Origin: Clostridiales bacterium
GTDB lineage: Bacteria > Bacillota > Clostridia > Oscillospirales > Acutalibacteraceae
Reading direction: 5' to 3'
NCBI GenBank assembly: GCA_022799115.1
Contig: JAAWNT010000001.1
Span: 1 to 64,000 of the forward strand
Length of the DNA: 64,000 bases
Shown: positions 25,946 through 35,088 of the stretch, one piece after another
How the letters are laid out: every line of letters begins with the position of its first letter
Numbering within the stretch: position 1 is the stretch's first letter
Position numbers and translations under genes: made by a program
Notes under the pieces: generated by a model
Told to the model about the DNA's origin: nothing
What the model saw: the letters and a program-made list of their open reading frames with translations, nothing else
Databases searched by the model: none

Positions 25946-27085
25946 TCAATCCCCCTCCACCTCCGTTTGTTCCTGTTCTTCCTGGTGCACCTCTTCGTAA
26001 ATTTCGTCGCTAAAGGCGCTGTAATCACCCATTTCCCCGGAATACTCGGATTTCTTCATAATGTGGATATCGTCGGGATCCAGGATCATTCCAATGATAT
26101 CGCCGGGCTGCTGGATCTCGGTGGATTGAATCATCCACTTAAAGCCGTCCACATCCACGATGATCTCGTAATGCACCCCTTTAAAAGTAACCGACGTCAC
26201 TTCCCCAGAGATATGCCCTTGCAGCGGGGGGACTACCTTGATGTCCTCGGGCCGGATGACCACGTCCACCGGCTCCATCTTCTCAAACCCGAAATCCAAA
26301 CAGTCGAACTTCCGGCCGGCGAACTCCACCAGATAATTGTCGTGCATTATGCCGTCCACAATGTTGCTCTCCCCGATAAAATCGGCTACAAAAGCGTTTT
26401 TCGGCTCATTGTAAATATCTTGGGGACTGCCGATTTGTTGAATCTGTCCCTTGTCCATAACCACCACAGTATCCGACATGGAGAGAGCCTCCTCCTGGTC
26501 ATGGGTGACAAAGATAAAGGTAATCCCTGTCTGCTGCTGAATATTTTTGAGCTCTACCTGCATATCCTTGCGCAGCTTCAGGTCCAGCGCTCCCAAAGGC
26601 TCATCCAGAAGAAGAACCTTGGGATGGTTGGCAAGCGCCCTGGCTATGGCCACACGCTGCTGCTGTCCGCCGGAAAGAGAATCCACCTTACGTTTCTCAA
26701 ATCCACTGAGATTCACCATCTGGAGCATCTCATGCACCCGATCACGAATTTCAGATTCCTTCCTTTTATGCACCCGCATACCGAAGGCCACGTTCTCATA
26801 CACGTTGAGATGTGGAAACAAGGCGTACTTCTGGAAGATGGTATTCACGGTTCTTTTATGCGGCGGAAGATCATTGATCCGCTTTCCGTTAAAGAAAACA
26901 TCGCCGCTGTCCGGTGTGACAAATCCTCCGATCACCCGCAAGGTTGTGGTCTTTCCACAGCCGGAAGGCCCCAACAAAGTGACGAATTCCCCGTCCCGTA
27001 TGCTCAGATTCAAATCCTTGAGCACCACGTCTCCATCGAACGACACAGCGATGTTTTGCAATGAAATGATAGACTTATTTTCCAT
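25946..27085 (-). CDS. potA: Spermidine/putrescine ABC transporter ATPase PotA
   Basis: This is a 379-residue ATPase of the CUT1/PotA type. Walker A is GPSGCGKTT, the Q-loop is FQKYALFPH, the signature is LSGGQQQR, Walker B is [12 protein letters not shown], and the switch is VTHD. A C-terminal TOBE-like regulatory region follows (VIRPEDI). It ends with an unusually acidic, Glu/Asp-rich tail. The ATG at 27085 has AAAGGGG upstream. It is the first gene of the potABCD operon. The system imports polyamines using PotD as receptor. Confidence 0.95.
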   Translation of the reverse strand: MENKSIISLQNIAVSFDGDVVLKDLNLSIRDGEFVTLLGPSGCGKTTTLRVIGGFVTPDSGDVFFNGKRINDLPPHKRTVNTIFQKYALFPHLNVYENVAFGMRVHKRKESEIRDRVHEMLQMVNLSGFEKRKVDSLSGGQQQRVAIARALANHPKVLLLDEPLGALDLKLRKDMQVELKNIQQQTGITFIFVTHDQEEALSMSDTVVVMDKGQIQQIGSPQDIYNEPKNAFVADFIGESNIVDGIMHDNYLVEFAGRKFDCLDFGFEKMEPVDVVIRPEDIKVVPPLQGHISGEVTSVTFKGVHYEIIVDVDGFKWMIQSTEIQQPGDIIGMILDPDDIHIMKKSEYSGEMGDYSAFSDEIYEEVHQEEQEQTEVEGD

Positions 27086-27253
27086 TTCTGCATCCCCTTT
27101 GCGGTAAATTAGTTGCGATACGCTTCTTAGCGGTACACGCAAGCCCAGCGCCACCTTTGCCATCGCCCTCCGCAAAGGATTTTTCGCAATCCGCCCGCAT
27201 GCTACGAGCAGCGCTTGATTGCGGCAATGAAATGACGCCGTTATGGAACTTTG

Positions 27254-27259
27254 ATTATA
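27254..27259 (-). promoter_or_regulatory. Candidate -10 of the pot operon
   Basis: TATAAT on the minus strand sits about 170 nt upstream of potA. The -35 region is poor. Confidence 0.4.
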
Positions 27260-27496
27260 GATGCAAACGCAACATTAAAAATATAGAGGGTAACGCCTGA
27301 AATGTCAATATTTTTTTCAATATTTCTGCGATTTTCCGCAAATAAACCTGAGTATAGTAATTTAAATCCAGTTTTTAAAAGATTTTCTTAAAAATTCTCC
27401 TTTATGCTCTGATTTTCATTGTCCAAGTCGTGAATAAATCAAGAAGATCCATCCGTAAGGAACCTATGCCTCCCATTCGATTTCAGCATAGAAAAA

Positions 27497-27519
27497 GAAC
27501 CCGGTGCGAAACCGGGTTC
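27497..27519 (-). terminator. Terminator after the NlpC/P60 gene
   Basis: GAACCCGGT/ACCGGGTTC stem with a 5-nt loop, then CTTTTTC on the minus strand. Confidence 0.85.
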
Positions 27520-27530
27520 CTCAACTTCTC

Positions 27531-29417
27531 TTATTTCTGGGTCTTATCCGCCGTTGCCAGCTTTTCATTTCTGCGAATGCGGTATTTCCTACCCAGGTTT
27601 TTGATAAAGTAGGGATTCTTTTTCATCAGGAAAAGAATCACCGTTCCGCCGGAGACAGACACGGCCACAATCACCAGCCACACGATATCGTTGCCCGTGC
27701 CGGCTTTGCCGTTGTCATCCAGTCCGTCGGCCGCATTCGCCGCCGCATAGCCGCGGGATGCGGATTGTTCTTCTACCTGAAGATTTGTAAAGGAAAGTTC
27801 CTTTATCTTTTCAACCGTCTTCATGGTGTTGGCCAAACGGTTGTTAATTTCAATTTTTGATTCAATGGCGCTGATTACATCAGGAGTTGCCATGCCGGTG
27901 GGTTCTTTTTCCACATCAATCTGGAACTGCTTCACCGCAGCCTCGGTAACCTCATCGAAAACCGCGCTAGCTTCCTCCTCAAAGTAACCCAAGGCCCTCA
28001 GCTTTTCCTGTAAATCCTTTACGTCGCTTCCCACATAACCGAGCTTCAAGCAATCGAACTCCGGAGCCTTGGTTGCGCTGTCCTCAAATAAGGCTTTCAC
28101 CTCTTCCTTGCTCAGCTTGCCGGTGGCCTTCAGTCCGCTGGCGGTCTGATACGCTTTTACAGCGATTTCGGTAGCTTCGTCAAAGGTATCGGTGGCCTCG
28201 TCGAACATATAACGCAGTTCAATCAAGCGGTTTCTTAATTCAGTCACGCAAGGACCTACAATTCCTCGCTTCATGGTGCCCGCCTCTGGATTAACAGGGG
28301 CGTCTTTCTCATACAGCGCTTTTCTCATATCGCCGTCGGACTGGCCGGTCACTTCCAATCCAGCCGCCGCCTGGAAGTCGCTTACCGCCAAAGCGGTATC
28401 GTTGTTATAATAGGTGGTGGGCTCGTCATAGAAGTATGACAGTTCCTTGAGTCTGGCTTCCAGCTTTAAGATCTCATCGTCGGCGGAACCAACGGTAAAC
28501 ACCGGCTCATACTTGGGCGCATCGGACGCGTACAAGGCGTCCAGCGTCTTTTTATCAGCAATACCGGTTACTTGCAGCCCCGCATCCTCTTGGAACAACT
28601 TGAGCTTTTCGCCGGTGTACTTTCCAAAATAAGTGGTGAGCTCTGCGTCGTAATAGCCCAGCTCGGTCAAACGGGTCTTCATTTTAAGCACTTCGCTGCT
28701 GGTGGTTCCCACCTTGAGCACCGTTTCAGCGGGCTTGGAGACCTGAGGCTTCGTCGTGGGCTTGGAAGAACTTCCGGAAGAACCGCTGCTGGCGGTAGAA
28801 GAATAGGTCACATCCTGATACTCGCTATCGGACGGAGGATTGCCACGAAGTACGCCGTCCGCCCCGAACGTATAAGTTTTGCCCTTGATATTCTTGGTAA
28901 CGCTTACCACGTACTGTCCGTTTTCATAGTAGAAGGTTTGTCCGTTAATCTTGACAAATCCGGTGTCGGGATAAGAAACCCCGGCGATCTTGAACCAATT
29001 GGTCCAGTGATAAGAGCTTACCGATTGATACATAACGTTGTAACGGTAGTTTCTGGCGTCCACCGCCATACCGCCGCCCACATAAACGCCCACATGACCG
29101 GGGCTGAAAAGGCCTAAACCGTGAATACGGGGCAATGTGCTGATGGGACCCTTTTGAGGAGACGCGCCCATCAGATTGGTGCGCTGGCCGCCCACATGGT
29201 TATAGCTGTAAATCAAACCGGAGCAATCCACCGCGCCTGCGGAGCTGCCGCCGTACACATATTTCCATTTTTGATAATAGGCGGTCAATGCATGCGCCGT
29301 CATACCCGGTCCTGTGCTGGACGCCGCGCTTACTTCGCTTGTCCGGCCCAGTCCGGCGGGAATCAGTAAGGTCAGTACCATCAGCAGGGCTAGAAGCCCT
29401 CGTATTTTCCTGTTCAT
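27531..29417 (-). CDS. Membrane-tethered NlpC/P60-like peptidase with peptidoglycan-binding repeats
   Basis: This 628-residue envelope protein has a signal peptide (residues 1-32), then an NlpC/P60-like domain with the catalytic cysteine in AVDCSGL (about 65) and histidine in SPGHVGVYVGG (about 108). A cell-wall-binding-type YYENGQYV segment and a Ser-rich linker follow. Four peptidoglycan-binding (PG_binding_1) repeats of about 75 residues each follow, with LKxxLxxLGY/F...FDEAT patterns. It ends with a transmembrane helix (about 578-598) and a basic tail. It probably cleaves peptide bonds in peptidoglycan stems while held at the membrane. The ATG at 29417 was chosen for the signal peptide; a TTG eleven codons upstream is possible. 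Confidence 0.85.
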   Translation of the reverse strand: MNRKIRGLLALLMVLTLLIPAGLGRTSEVSAASSTGPGMTAHALTAYYQKWKYVYGGSSAGAVDCSGLIYSYNHVGGQRTNLMGASPQKGPISTLPRIHGLGLFSPGHVGVYVGGGMAVDARNYRYNVMYQSVSSYHWTNWFKIAGVSYPDTGFVKINGQTFYYENGQYVVSVTKNIKGKTYTFGADGVLRGNPPSDSEYQDVTYSSTASSGSSGSSSKPTTKPQVSKPAETVLKVGTTSSEVLKMKTRLTELGYYDAELTTYFGKYTGEKLKLFQEDAGLQVTGIADKKTLDALYASDAPKYEPVFTVGSADDEILKLEARLKELSYFYDEPTTYYNNDTALAVSDFQAAAGLEVTGQSDGDMRKALYEKDAPVNPEAGTMKRGIVGPCVTELRNRLIELRYMFDEATDTFDEATEIAVKAYQTASGLKATGKLSKEEVKALFEDSATKAPEFDCLKLGYVGSDVKDLQEKLRALGYFEEEASAVFDEVTEAAVKQFQIDVEKEPTGMATPDVISAIESKIEINNRLANTMKTVEKIKELSFTNLQVEEQSASRGYAAANAADGLDDNGKAGTGNDIVWLVIVAVSVSGGTVILFLMKKNPYFIKNLGRKYRIRRNEKLATADKTQK

Positions 29418-29635
29418 CGTCGTTACAAACCCCCTGTTTTCCTTACACAACCATTAGTGTGTCACAATCTTTATCATAAATGTAATCTTTATCCACATTA
29501 AATGACACCAAAATTACAATTGGTAACAAATTGATTACATTTTATCACGATAGAAAACACATTGCAACTTTTCAGGGGATTGTTAACAATTTGGACATAA
29601 TTTTAGGACAAGTCGGTGGGATGTGGAAACAGTAT

Positions 29636-29684
29636 AAAAGACGCTCTCACTTTTCCAAATAATAAAAAAGTGAGAGCGTCTTTT
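29636..29684 (-). terminator. Strong terminator after the secreted protein gene
   Basis: A 19-bp perfect inverted repeat (AAAAGACGCTCTCACTTTT with its complement) has an 11-nt loop and T runs on both sides. It probably ends the padR operon and insulates the NlpC/P60 gene. Confidence 0.88.
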
Positions 29685-29698
29685 AAAATCCCTATAAT

Positions 29699-30208
29699 TT
29701 ATACAACAACATTGTATTTATTCATTGTAACGGAGGTAGTTACAGGAATAGCGGAATGGAATTGATGGGCAATATAAAAAGTAGCTTTTGCTGTACAGGT
29801 ACTTCCTCTTGTTCCCTTATCCTTAGAAACACTAGATAAGTACCAACCATTGTATAAATTTTGTCCAGTTAAGATATTATAACAGGATACATCTACACCA
29901 TAGTCTACCTGAAAATACGCAGTCATGGCCACTTCAGCAATTAACTTACCATAACCATCATACGCATCCGCTTGTTTTACCTTACTGGTATTTACTACAG
30001 ACCTTGTTACACTATTATCAGCCACAATAGAGTAAATTACATAACATCCGTTATCATAATAGTTCACGACTGATCCATCGTTCAACGTTACAACCGAGAT
30101 AACCTCCGCAATCTCCTGTTCATCATTGACGATTTCTTTAGCGGATACACCCATTGCTCCCATCATAATCATAATGGTAGATAATATTAACGCTGCCAAC
30201 TTTTTCAC
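29699..30208 (-). CDS. Secreted protein of unknown function
   Basis: I do not recognise a named family. The best start is GTG at 30208, preceded by AGGAAGG at 8-9 nt, which gives a 169-residue protein with a clean signal peptide (KKLAALILSTIMIMMG...VSA). The mature part is beta-rich, with paired tyrosines and threonines, two cysteines (in VSCYNI and STCTAK, which could pair), and a C-terminal VTTSVTM. The general shape resembles small secreted beta-sandwich proteins common in gut Clostridia. It follows the padR and membrane-protein genes and is probably controlled with them. Confidence 0.65.
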   Translation of the reverse strand: MKKLAALILSTIMIMMGAMGVSAKEIVNDEQEIAEVISVVTLNDGSVVNYYDNGCYVIYSIVADNSVTRSVVNTSKVKQADAYDGYGKLIAEVAMTAYFQVDYGVDVSCYNILTGQNLYNGWYLSSVSKDKGTRGSTCTAKATFYIAHQFHSAIPVTTSVTMNKYNVVV

Positions 30209-30247
30209 TTTAGTTAACCTTCCTATCTTCTTTAAATGTAATTCCAA

Positions 30248-30616
30248 CTACCGTACCGGATAATCCACAATCGTAATATTGCTAAATTGATACATAAAGC
30301 AGTAGACTAATATTAGCGCTACAATTGCCGCCAAACCAATACCAGCAGCCAAAATAATTTTGCCTCTCCGGTGAAATTTGTCCACTTCCTCGGCTTTTCC
30401 AGAATCTAAAAACTGTGTAACCCATTCTTCTGGTCGGCCCCAAAGCTCATGAACATCATCCATCGTCGCTTTTGGATTTGCGTTCAGAAAATCAATCGCG
30501 CAACCTTCCACGGTCATGTAGAGCGTTTCCTTTGTCTCCTTGGAAAACTTCATCAGCTTCCTCACAGGTTTAAGATACGCTTTTACTTCTTTTCGAATTT
30601 GTTCTTTTGCGATCAT
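30248..30616 (-). CDS. Small membrane protein paired with PadR (HAAS/DUF1700-like)
   Basis: This 122-residue protein has a helical N-terminal part (about 1-80, including FLNANPKATMDDVHELWGRPEEW, like the HAAS-type helical domain) and one C-terminal transmembrane helix (about 93-113). Genes of this kind are typically found directly behind padR regulators. The ATG at 30616 has GGAGAGG upstream and overlaps the end of padR by 47 nt in another frame. It probably acts as a membrane partner or target of the regulator. The family assignment rests on pattern and context. Confidence 0.65.
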   Translation of the reverse strand: MIAKEQIRKEVKAYLKPVRKLMKFSKETKETLYMTVEGCAIDFLNANPKATMDDVHELWGRPEEWVTQFLDSGKAEEVDKFHRRGKIILAAGIGLAAIVALILVYCFMYQFSNITIVDYPVR

Positions 30617-31010
30617 AATTTGGTCCCTCTCCTTCATTTTGTTTGACTTGTTCGTAATGTAATATTCTCTCAACCGCATTTGTAAGAGAATGATATTCAT
30701 CCTTTATATAACAAAAATGCTCCCGACCGGAATCAGTAATGCTATAATACTTTCTTAATCGGTTATCCTCCGACACGCAACAGGCAAATTCCTTAGCGAA
30801 TCCCAAGCTGACAAGCCGGTATATCGCCGGATACAACGTAGTTATATGAAAACATCCCTCCGTCTTTTCATCCAGCTCCTTGACGATCTCATATACATAC
30901 ATTGGCTTTTTGCTCAGCAGAGACAAAACCAGCATTTCTGTGGTTGACTTCTTAAAACTATCCACCATGCAATTTACAGTTCCACTTTTACTATTCATCT
31001 TCTTATCCAT
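30570..31010 (-). CDS. PadR-family transcriptional regulator
   Basis: This is a 146-residue winged-helix regulator. The PadR core is clear: LSLLSKKPMYVYEIVKEL (helices 1-2), TLYPAIYRLVSLGF (recognition helix region), and a wing ending in RKYYSITDSGREH. PadR proteins are usually repressors that respond to small molecules or envelope stress. GGAGC lies 5 nt before the ATG. It is the first gene of a three-gene operon with a membrane protein and a secreted protein. The C-terminal tail is basic and short. Confidence 0.9.
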   Translation of the reverse strand: MDKKMNSKSGTVNCMVDSFKKSTTEMLVLSLLSKKPMYVYEIVKELDEKTEGCFHITTLYPAIYRLVSLGFAKEFACCVSEDNRLRKYYSITDSGREHFCYIKDEYHSLTNAVERILHYEQVKQNEGEGPNYDRKRTNSKRSKSVS

Positions 31011-31043
31011 CTTAGCTCCATTTCCAACACAATTACGGTGATG

Positions 31044-31072
31044 ATTATAGCACAATTATTTAAGGATATCAA
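31044..31072 (-). promoter_or_regulatory. padR promoter
   Basis: TTGATA (31067-31072), a 17-bp spacer and extended TGcTATAAT (31044-31049) lie on the minus strand. Confidence 0.75.
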
Positions 31073-31718
31073 TAGTTTTGCATTAATATGTCGGTTTGTC
31101 CATATCAAATTATAATAAATGACGTAAAATATCTTCACAAACAGAAACTATTCTACCCTTATCCAGTTTTTATGTAGGATCGTGTAAAAACAATCACCTC
31201 ACAGTCACACAGGAGCATAATACATCAATATCTGTTAATACTATAATATTCAATTTTCGGCAAAATTACAAGAGTTTTTTGAAGATTTTACAATATTTAT
31301 TGAAAAAAGGTTCTATTCACACATTTCTAAGTCATCTAAGTGAACAAATTAGAAAACGGCGCCTTTTAAATATAGCATAAATATTAGTTAAAAACCGCTA
31401 TTTTTTATAAACTCCATTCATCTTCCGCACTTTTTATAAAAACGATTCTATAAAACAGGACAATATGACAACAAACCGTGAATTTCCCCGACATTCACCA
31501 ACGCTTGACTGTTTTCTACTCTGCAAAACAGCACACTTTCTCAGCTCCATAAAGCGCGATCACGAATGTTACAGCCGTTGATAGCTGAGTTTGAATCAAA
31601 GATCCCATTATTCTTATTCTCCCTTGAGATAGAAAAAAGAGAGCGGCCAGCCAAATCCGGCGGCAACTCTCTTTTCATGTGCAGATAACATCTTCTATTT
31701 GCTTGGATTAATCGCAAA
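31073..31718. other. AT-rich intergenic region
   Basis: About 650 bp, strongly AT-rich between 31080 and 31540. Only the hydrolase terminator is recognisable; no gene or RNA element can be supported. Confidence 0.5.
31635..31675 (-). terminator. Terminator after the alpha/beta hydrolase
   Basis: AAAAGAGAG/CTCTCTTTT forms the outer stem around an inner GC-rich hairpin, with a T run on the minus strand. Confidence 0.8.
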
Positions 31719-32507
31719 TCAGGGATAGCAATCGCAAAAGCTCCAGACATGTTCATAGAATTCGTCAACTGCCGCCCGCTCTTCAAACGGGGAATGCCCG
31801 CAACGGTCAAGAATATGGGACGCAGAGAGAATCCCACGCTGATTCAGAGCTTCCGTCACCCCCTGGTATGGATGAGGATCCTGTCTGCCATGGATCACAC
31901 AAATTGGGCAGCGGATGTTCTCCAACGCGTCTATCAACATTCCGTCTTTCCGAAGCTGCACGGCTTGTTCCCACACCGCCGCGTACATCTCTCCATCCGT
32001 GTGCAAGTCATTGACATAGGAAGAAGAAATCTTCTCCACATAATCCGCTTTTTCTACAAGCTTTTGCAGAGATCCTATGCAGCGGTTGCCGTCTGCATTC
32101 CCCGTTCCCTCCAATTTGCAAACCAGTCTTTGAAACTCCTCTTGCTCCTCTTTGGTCAAACGGTTCATTCTGCGCTTGGCAATCAAGGGAACGTAGCGTT
32201 CTTCAAAAGGAGCGCTTCCCACCAGAATCAGTCCCCTCGCCATCTCCTGATGCCGCGAGGCGTATAAAACGCATAACCAAGCCCCCCATGAGTGTCCCAA
32301 CAGAAAAATCGGACGCTTTGCATGCTCCTTCAGCTGACCGTCCAATTCTTCCACCAGCCCTTCAATGGTAGATTGGGATTGGATGGGTTCCAGCGTCCCT
32401 GTGCGTTTTGATAATTCTTTTGCCACGCCGCAAAGTGATCCGCAAGCTCCTGGCCCGCCGTGCACCACCGCAATGGTATAAGGCGGCTCTCCATAACATC
32501 GAACCAT
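31719..32507 (-). CDS. Alpha/beta hydrolase, proline-iminopeptidase-like
   Basis: This 262-residue cytoplasmic hydrolase carries HGGPG near residue 16 (oxyanion motif typical of proline iminopeptidases), the nucleophile elbow GHSWG (Ser about 72), a late HGRQDPHP segment with the acid, and the catalytic histidine in CGHSPFEE. A helical cap lies between. GAGGG precedes the ATG. It is a single gene with its own terminator. An esterase role is an alternative; the substrate cannot be told from the sequence. Confidence 0.87.
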   Translation of the reverse strand: MVRCYGEPPYTIAVVHGGPGACGSLCGVAKELSKRTGTLEPIQSQSTIEGLVEELDGQLKEHAKRPIFLLGHSWGAWLCVLYASRHQEMARGLILVGSAPFEERYVPLIAKRRMNRLTKEEQEEFQRLVCKLEGTGNADGNRCIGSLQKLVEKADYVEKISSSYVNDLHTDGEMYAAVWEQAVQLRKDGMLIDALENIRCPICVIHGRQDPHPYQGVTEALNQRGILSASHILDRCGHSPFEERAAVDEFYEHVWSFCDCYP

Positions 32508-33166
32508 TCATTTTCCCTCTTTCATTCTACGAATGTGTTCCACCTCGTTCTTATAATCCTTCCTTACGGAATAAAAACACAGGCTATCATTTCTTCTGGG
32601 TACCTGTTCATATCCTTTTGACGCAGGCCATGCCGTCCGGGATTTTTTGTACCAAGTATATCTGGTTATTCTTCCTGCCATGGACGCTTGCCTGCATAAT
32701 ATTTGGCAGCAATCCGAGCCTGCCGCTCTTCGCTAAGCGAGCATAATCGTCGTTTTATTTTTGAGGATTCCCTACTTTCCAATGGCTTTTGAAACGGGCA
32801 ACCATCCCCTTGGCATCGGCTCAGAGAAAGCCAGTTGCAAGCGCCGGTTTCCGACAAACCGCAGCAAAGAGGAAAATCCAGCAATTCTTTACCCGACTCC
32901 CTCCCCAACGCCAAAGGAACACCCCCTGACAATCATTCCAATTCTCATGAAAATCGCACCTTTCTATTAACCATTTTCTTGCGGTAAATAAAAAAACGCG
33001 CAGCTCGACAACCGGACTTACGTTTGTCAAAACCACACGTTGCATTTCTATTTTAGCATATTTCTTCCGCCGAATGTAAGAAAAGTTTTCAAACCCTTCG
33101 GTTACATGATGTAATTGTTCAAGCTGTTAATCCATAGCAAACATCAATTTACTTTTACATAAAGGA
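32508..33166. other. Intergenic region without a supported gene
   Basis: About 660 bp between the hydrolase and the tRNA terminator. A minus-strand frame ending at 32666 has a charged, protein-like tail (SLSEERQARIAAKYYAGK) but no credible start, so it may be a gene remnant. Confidence 0.45.
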
Positions 33167-33203
33167 AAAGAATCCGACTACTTGTAAAGTAATCGGATTC
33201 TTT
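33167..33203 (-). terminator. Terminator of the tRNA-Pro transcript
   Basis: AAAGAATCCGA pairs with TCGGATTCTTT (11 bp), and T runs lie on both strands immediately after the tRNA. Confidence 0.85.
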
Positions 33204-33207
33204 TTGC

Positions 33208-33284
33208 TGGTCCGAGTGGCGAGAATCGAACTCACGGCCTCTTGAACCCCATTCAAGCGCGCTACCAAGCTGCGCCACACCCGG
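33208..33284 (-). tRNA. tRNA-Pro (anticodon GGG)
   Basis: A 77-nt cloverleaf on the minus strand. The acceptor stem is CCGGGTG/CACTCGG with one G-T pair. The D loop is AGCTTGGTA, the anticodon loop is ATGGGGT (anticodon GGG), the T loop is TTCGAAT, and a discriminator A with genome-encoded CCA follows. It is a solitary tRNA with its own promoter and terminator. Confidence 0.97.
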
Positions 33285-33301
33285 AAATGTCAGCGAGGAT
33301 T

Positions 33302-33330
33302 AGTATATCAGATATTCTGCGTAAATGCAA
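33302..33330 (-). promoter_or_regulatory. tRNA-Pro promoter
   Basis: TTGCAT (33325-33330), a 17-bp spacer and TATACT (33302-33307) lie on the minus strand about 18 bp before the tRNA. Confidence 0.75.
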
Positions 33331-33559
33331 GTCTTTTTTTATTTTTTTATAGGTTTTCTTACCATCAATTCTACAAACCATCGCGATCCCACTATCAACG
33401 CTCTCCCTTTACAATAGATTGTTTCACAAACCTCCGGCTTCATTTGATCTTCTTATTCCGTTGTAGCTTTTTGCCCATCGGTTTATCATGGACCGGAAAT
33501 ATTCTGCCCAATTTACAACTCTACCGATGGTTTCGTTTTCGCTTTCTACCGGAAGTCGG

Positions 33560-33588
33560 TTGTTTATTCGCCGGTTTTCCCTTAAAAT
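33560..33588 (+). promoter_or_regulatory. Promoter of the XRE membrane regulator
   Basis: TTGTTT (33560-33565), a 17-bp spacer and TAAAAT (33583-33588) lie on the plus strand, 32 nt before the ATG. Confidence 0.6.
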
Positions 33589-33619
33589 AGGATCAAAACA
33601 CAAAAAAGAGGGATCAAAT

Positions 33620-34486
33620 ATGAATGATAACAAAAACGAAAAAATTGGGAAGTTTATTTGTGAACAGAGAAGAAATAAGCACTTAACACAAAAGGAACTT
33701 GCGGATCAGCTGGGGGTTACCGACAAAGCCGTATCCAAGTGGGAACGCGGCCTCAGTTATCCCGACATTTCCTTGCTTTGCACCTTATCCGACATCCTCG
33801 GAATCACCACCGGGGAACTGCTCAACGGCGAAAAGTCTCAGGACTCTTCCCCAGAGGTGGAAAGCATCATCGAAACCACGCTTCACTATGCCGACACCGC
33901 CACCAAAAGCAAATCCAAGGATCTACGGAAAATGTGCGCGGTAATCTATACCGTCCTGTCCCTAATCGGAATCATCACCTGTACCATTTGTAATTTTGCC
34001 GTTTCAGGAGGCCTTACCTGGGCCCTGTACCCTATCAGCTCTATTCTTTATGGGTGGGCGCTGATTTTCCCGCTGCTCTATTGTAACAAGAAAGGAGTGT
34101 TGATTTCTCTCCTTTTATTGACCGTGCTTACCGTTCCCTTTTTATATGTATTGGAGCGCATTGTGGGAACGGACGGTCTGATAATGCCCATTGGAATCCG
34201 TTCCAGCGCAGTGGGCCTGTTGTATCTATGGTTTATCTATCTTGTATTCTCCATCAAAAAGCTGCGCAAGTATGTGGCGGCTGCAATCGTGGTTATGCTG
34301 GGAATCCCCATCAACGTATGGATTAATACGATGGTATCCAGGCTTTTGGGGGAAATTCGCCTAATCGACATATGGGACATTCTATCCTATTCCATATTGG
34401 CGCTTACTTCCATTACAATTTTCCTGTTTGGATATATGCACTCAAAAAAACTGACCCATCCCGCGTCCTCAAATGAGGGACATTGA
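33620..34486 (+). CDS. XRE-family regulator with multi-helix membrane domain
   Basis: This 288-residue protein has an N-terminal HTH_XRE domain (residues about 8-65: LTQKELADQLGVTDKAVSKWERGLSYPD) followed, after a linker, by about six transmembrane helices from residue 105 on. This architecture is common in Clostridia and resembles membrane-bound repressors that respond to envelope-acting compounds. GAGGGATC precedes the ATG. It stands alone on the plus strand, with no adjacent transporter or target. The function is inferred from domain order only. Confidence 0.82.
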   Translation: MNDNKNEKIGKFICEQRRNKHLTQKELADQLGVTDKAVSKWERGLSYPDISLLCTLSDILGITTGELLNGEKSQDSSPEVESIIETTLHYADTATKSKSKDLRKMCAVIYTVLSLIGIITCTICNFAVSGGLTWALYPISSILYGWALIFPLLYCNKKGVLISLLLLTVLTVPFLYVLERIVGTDGLIMPIGIRSSAVGLLYLWFIYLVFSIKKLRKYVAAAIVVMLGIPINVWINTMVSRLLGEIRLIDIWDILSYSILALTSITIFLFGYMHSKKLTHPASSNEGH

Positions 34487-34519
34487 TCCAAACCATCCAG
34501 TTCGCATCTGTAAAATGAC

Positions 34520-34559
34520 AAATCGCCCCAGAGGAATGACGATTCCCCTGGGGCGATTT
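34520..34559. terminator. Convergent terminator between the XRE gene and lysC
   Basis: AAATCGCCCCAG pairs with CTGGGGCGATTT, with an inner GGAAT/ATTCC. T tracts are weak on both sides, but the position between convergent genes fits a shared terminator. Confidence 0.65.
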
Positions 34560-34605
34560 CCATTTGGAAAACGCTTTCCTTATTCCAACATACTATCGGA
34601 TTCTT

Positions 34606-35088
34606 TTATACATTATCCGTACTGAAGAACTTATCATGAATCGCGGAAACCGCAGCGTCGGCGTCGCAAGCATTGATTAGCACAGAAATCTTGATCTCGC
34701 TGGTGGAAATCATTTGAATATTGATCTGCGCGTCATACAGGGCCTCGAACATATCCGCAGCAATCCCCGGATGACTCTCCATGCCGGCGCCTACAATAGA
34801 AACCTTCGCCACATTATCTTCATGTACCACTCGTGCGGCTCCAACCACTTCCACATACTCGTTGAGAGTCTCTACCGCCTCTTTTGCCTTATCCTTGGTG
34901 ACGGTAAAGGAGATGTCTTTGGTTCCGTCCCGACCGATGGATTGCAGAATGATGTCTACATTGACGTCCTTTGCCGCCAGCTTGGAAAAGATTTTGAACG
35001 CAAGGCCCGGACGATCTGGTACGCCGACGATAGAAATCCTTGCCACATTGGTATCCTTTGCCACACCGCTGATCAACATTTTTTCCAT
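34606..35088 (-). CDS. Putative aspartokinase beta subunit from internal start
   Basis: In-frame translation from the ATG at 35086-35088 would give a 160-residue protein made only of the two ACT domains. The AAGGAGG at 35097-35103 with 8-nt spacing is a better ribosome site than most genes here have. Bacillus subtilis LysC makes such a beta subunit from the same codon region. Expression here is inferred. Confidence 0.6.
   Translation of the reverse strand: MEKMLISGVAKDTNVARISIVGVPDRPGLAFKIFSKLAAKDVNVDIILQSIGRDGTKDISFTVTKDKAKEAVETLNEYVEVVGAARVVHEDNVAKVSIVGAGMESHPGIAADMFEALYDAQINIQMISTSEIKISVLINACDADAAVSAIHDKFFSTDNV

Larger units (their letters stand above)
27086..27530. other. Intergenic leader of the pot operon
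   Basis: This stretch contains the candidate pot promoter, a roughly 165-nt leader of unknown structure, and the terminator of the neighbouring NlpC/P60 gene. Confidence 0.45.
33285..33619. other. Divergent intergenic region between tRNA-Pro and the XRE gene
   Basis: The 335 bases hold the tRNA promoter on the minus strand and the XRE-gene promoter on the plus strand. Between them is an AT-rich stretch with a T run (33332-33350). I see no gene. Confidence 0.55.

Noticed and set aside
25752-25949. 65-codon frame filling the potA-potB gap
   Set aside because: Starts at TTG without a ribosome site and resembles no family.
32666-32932. Minus-strand frame with a protein-like charged tail
   Set aside because: No credible start or ribosome site; at best a remnant, so it is mentioned only in the intergenic entry.
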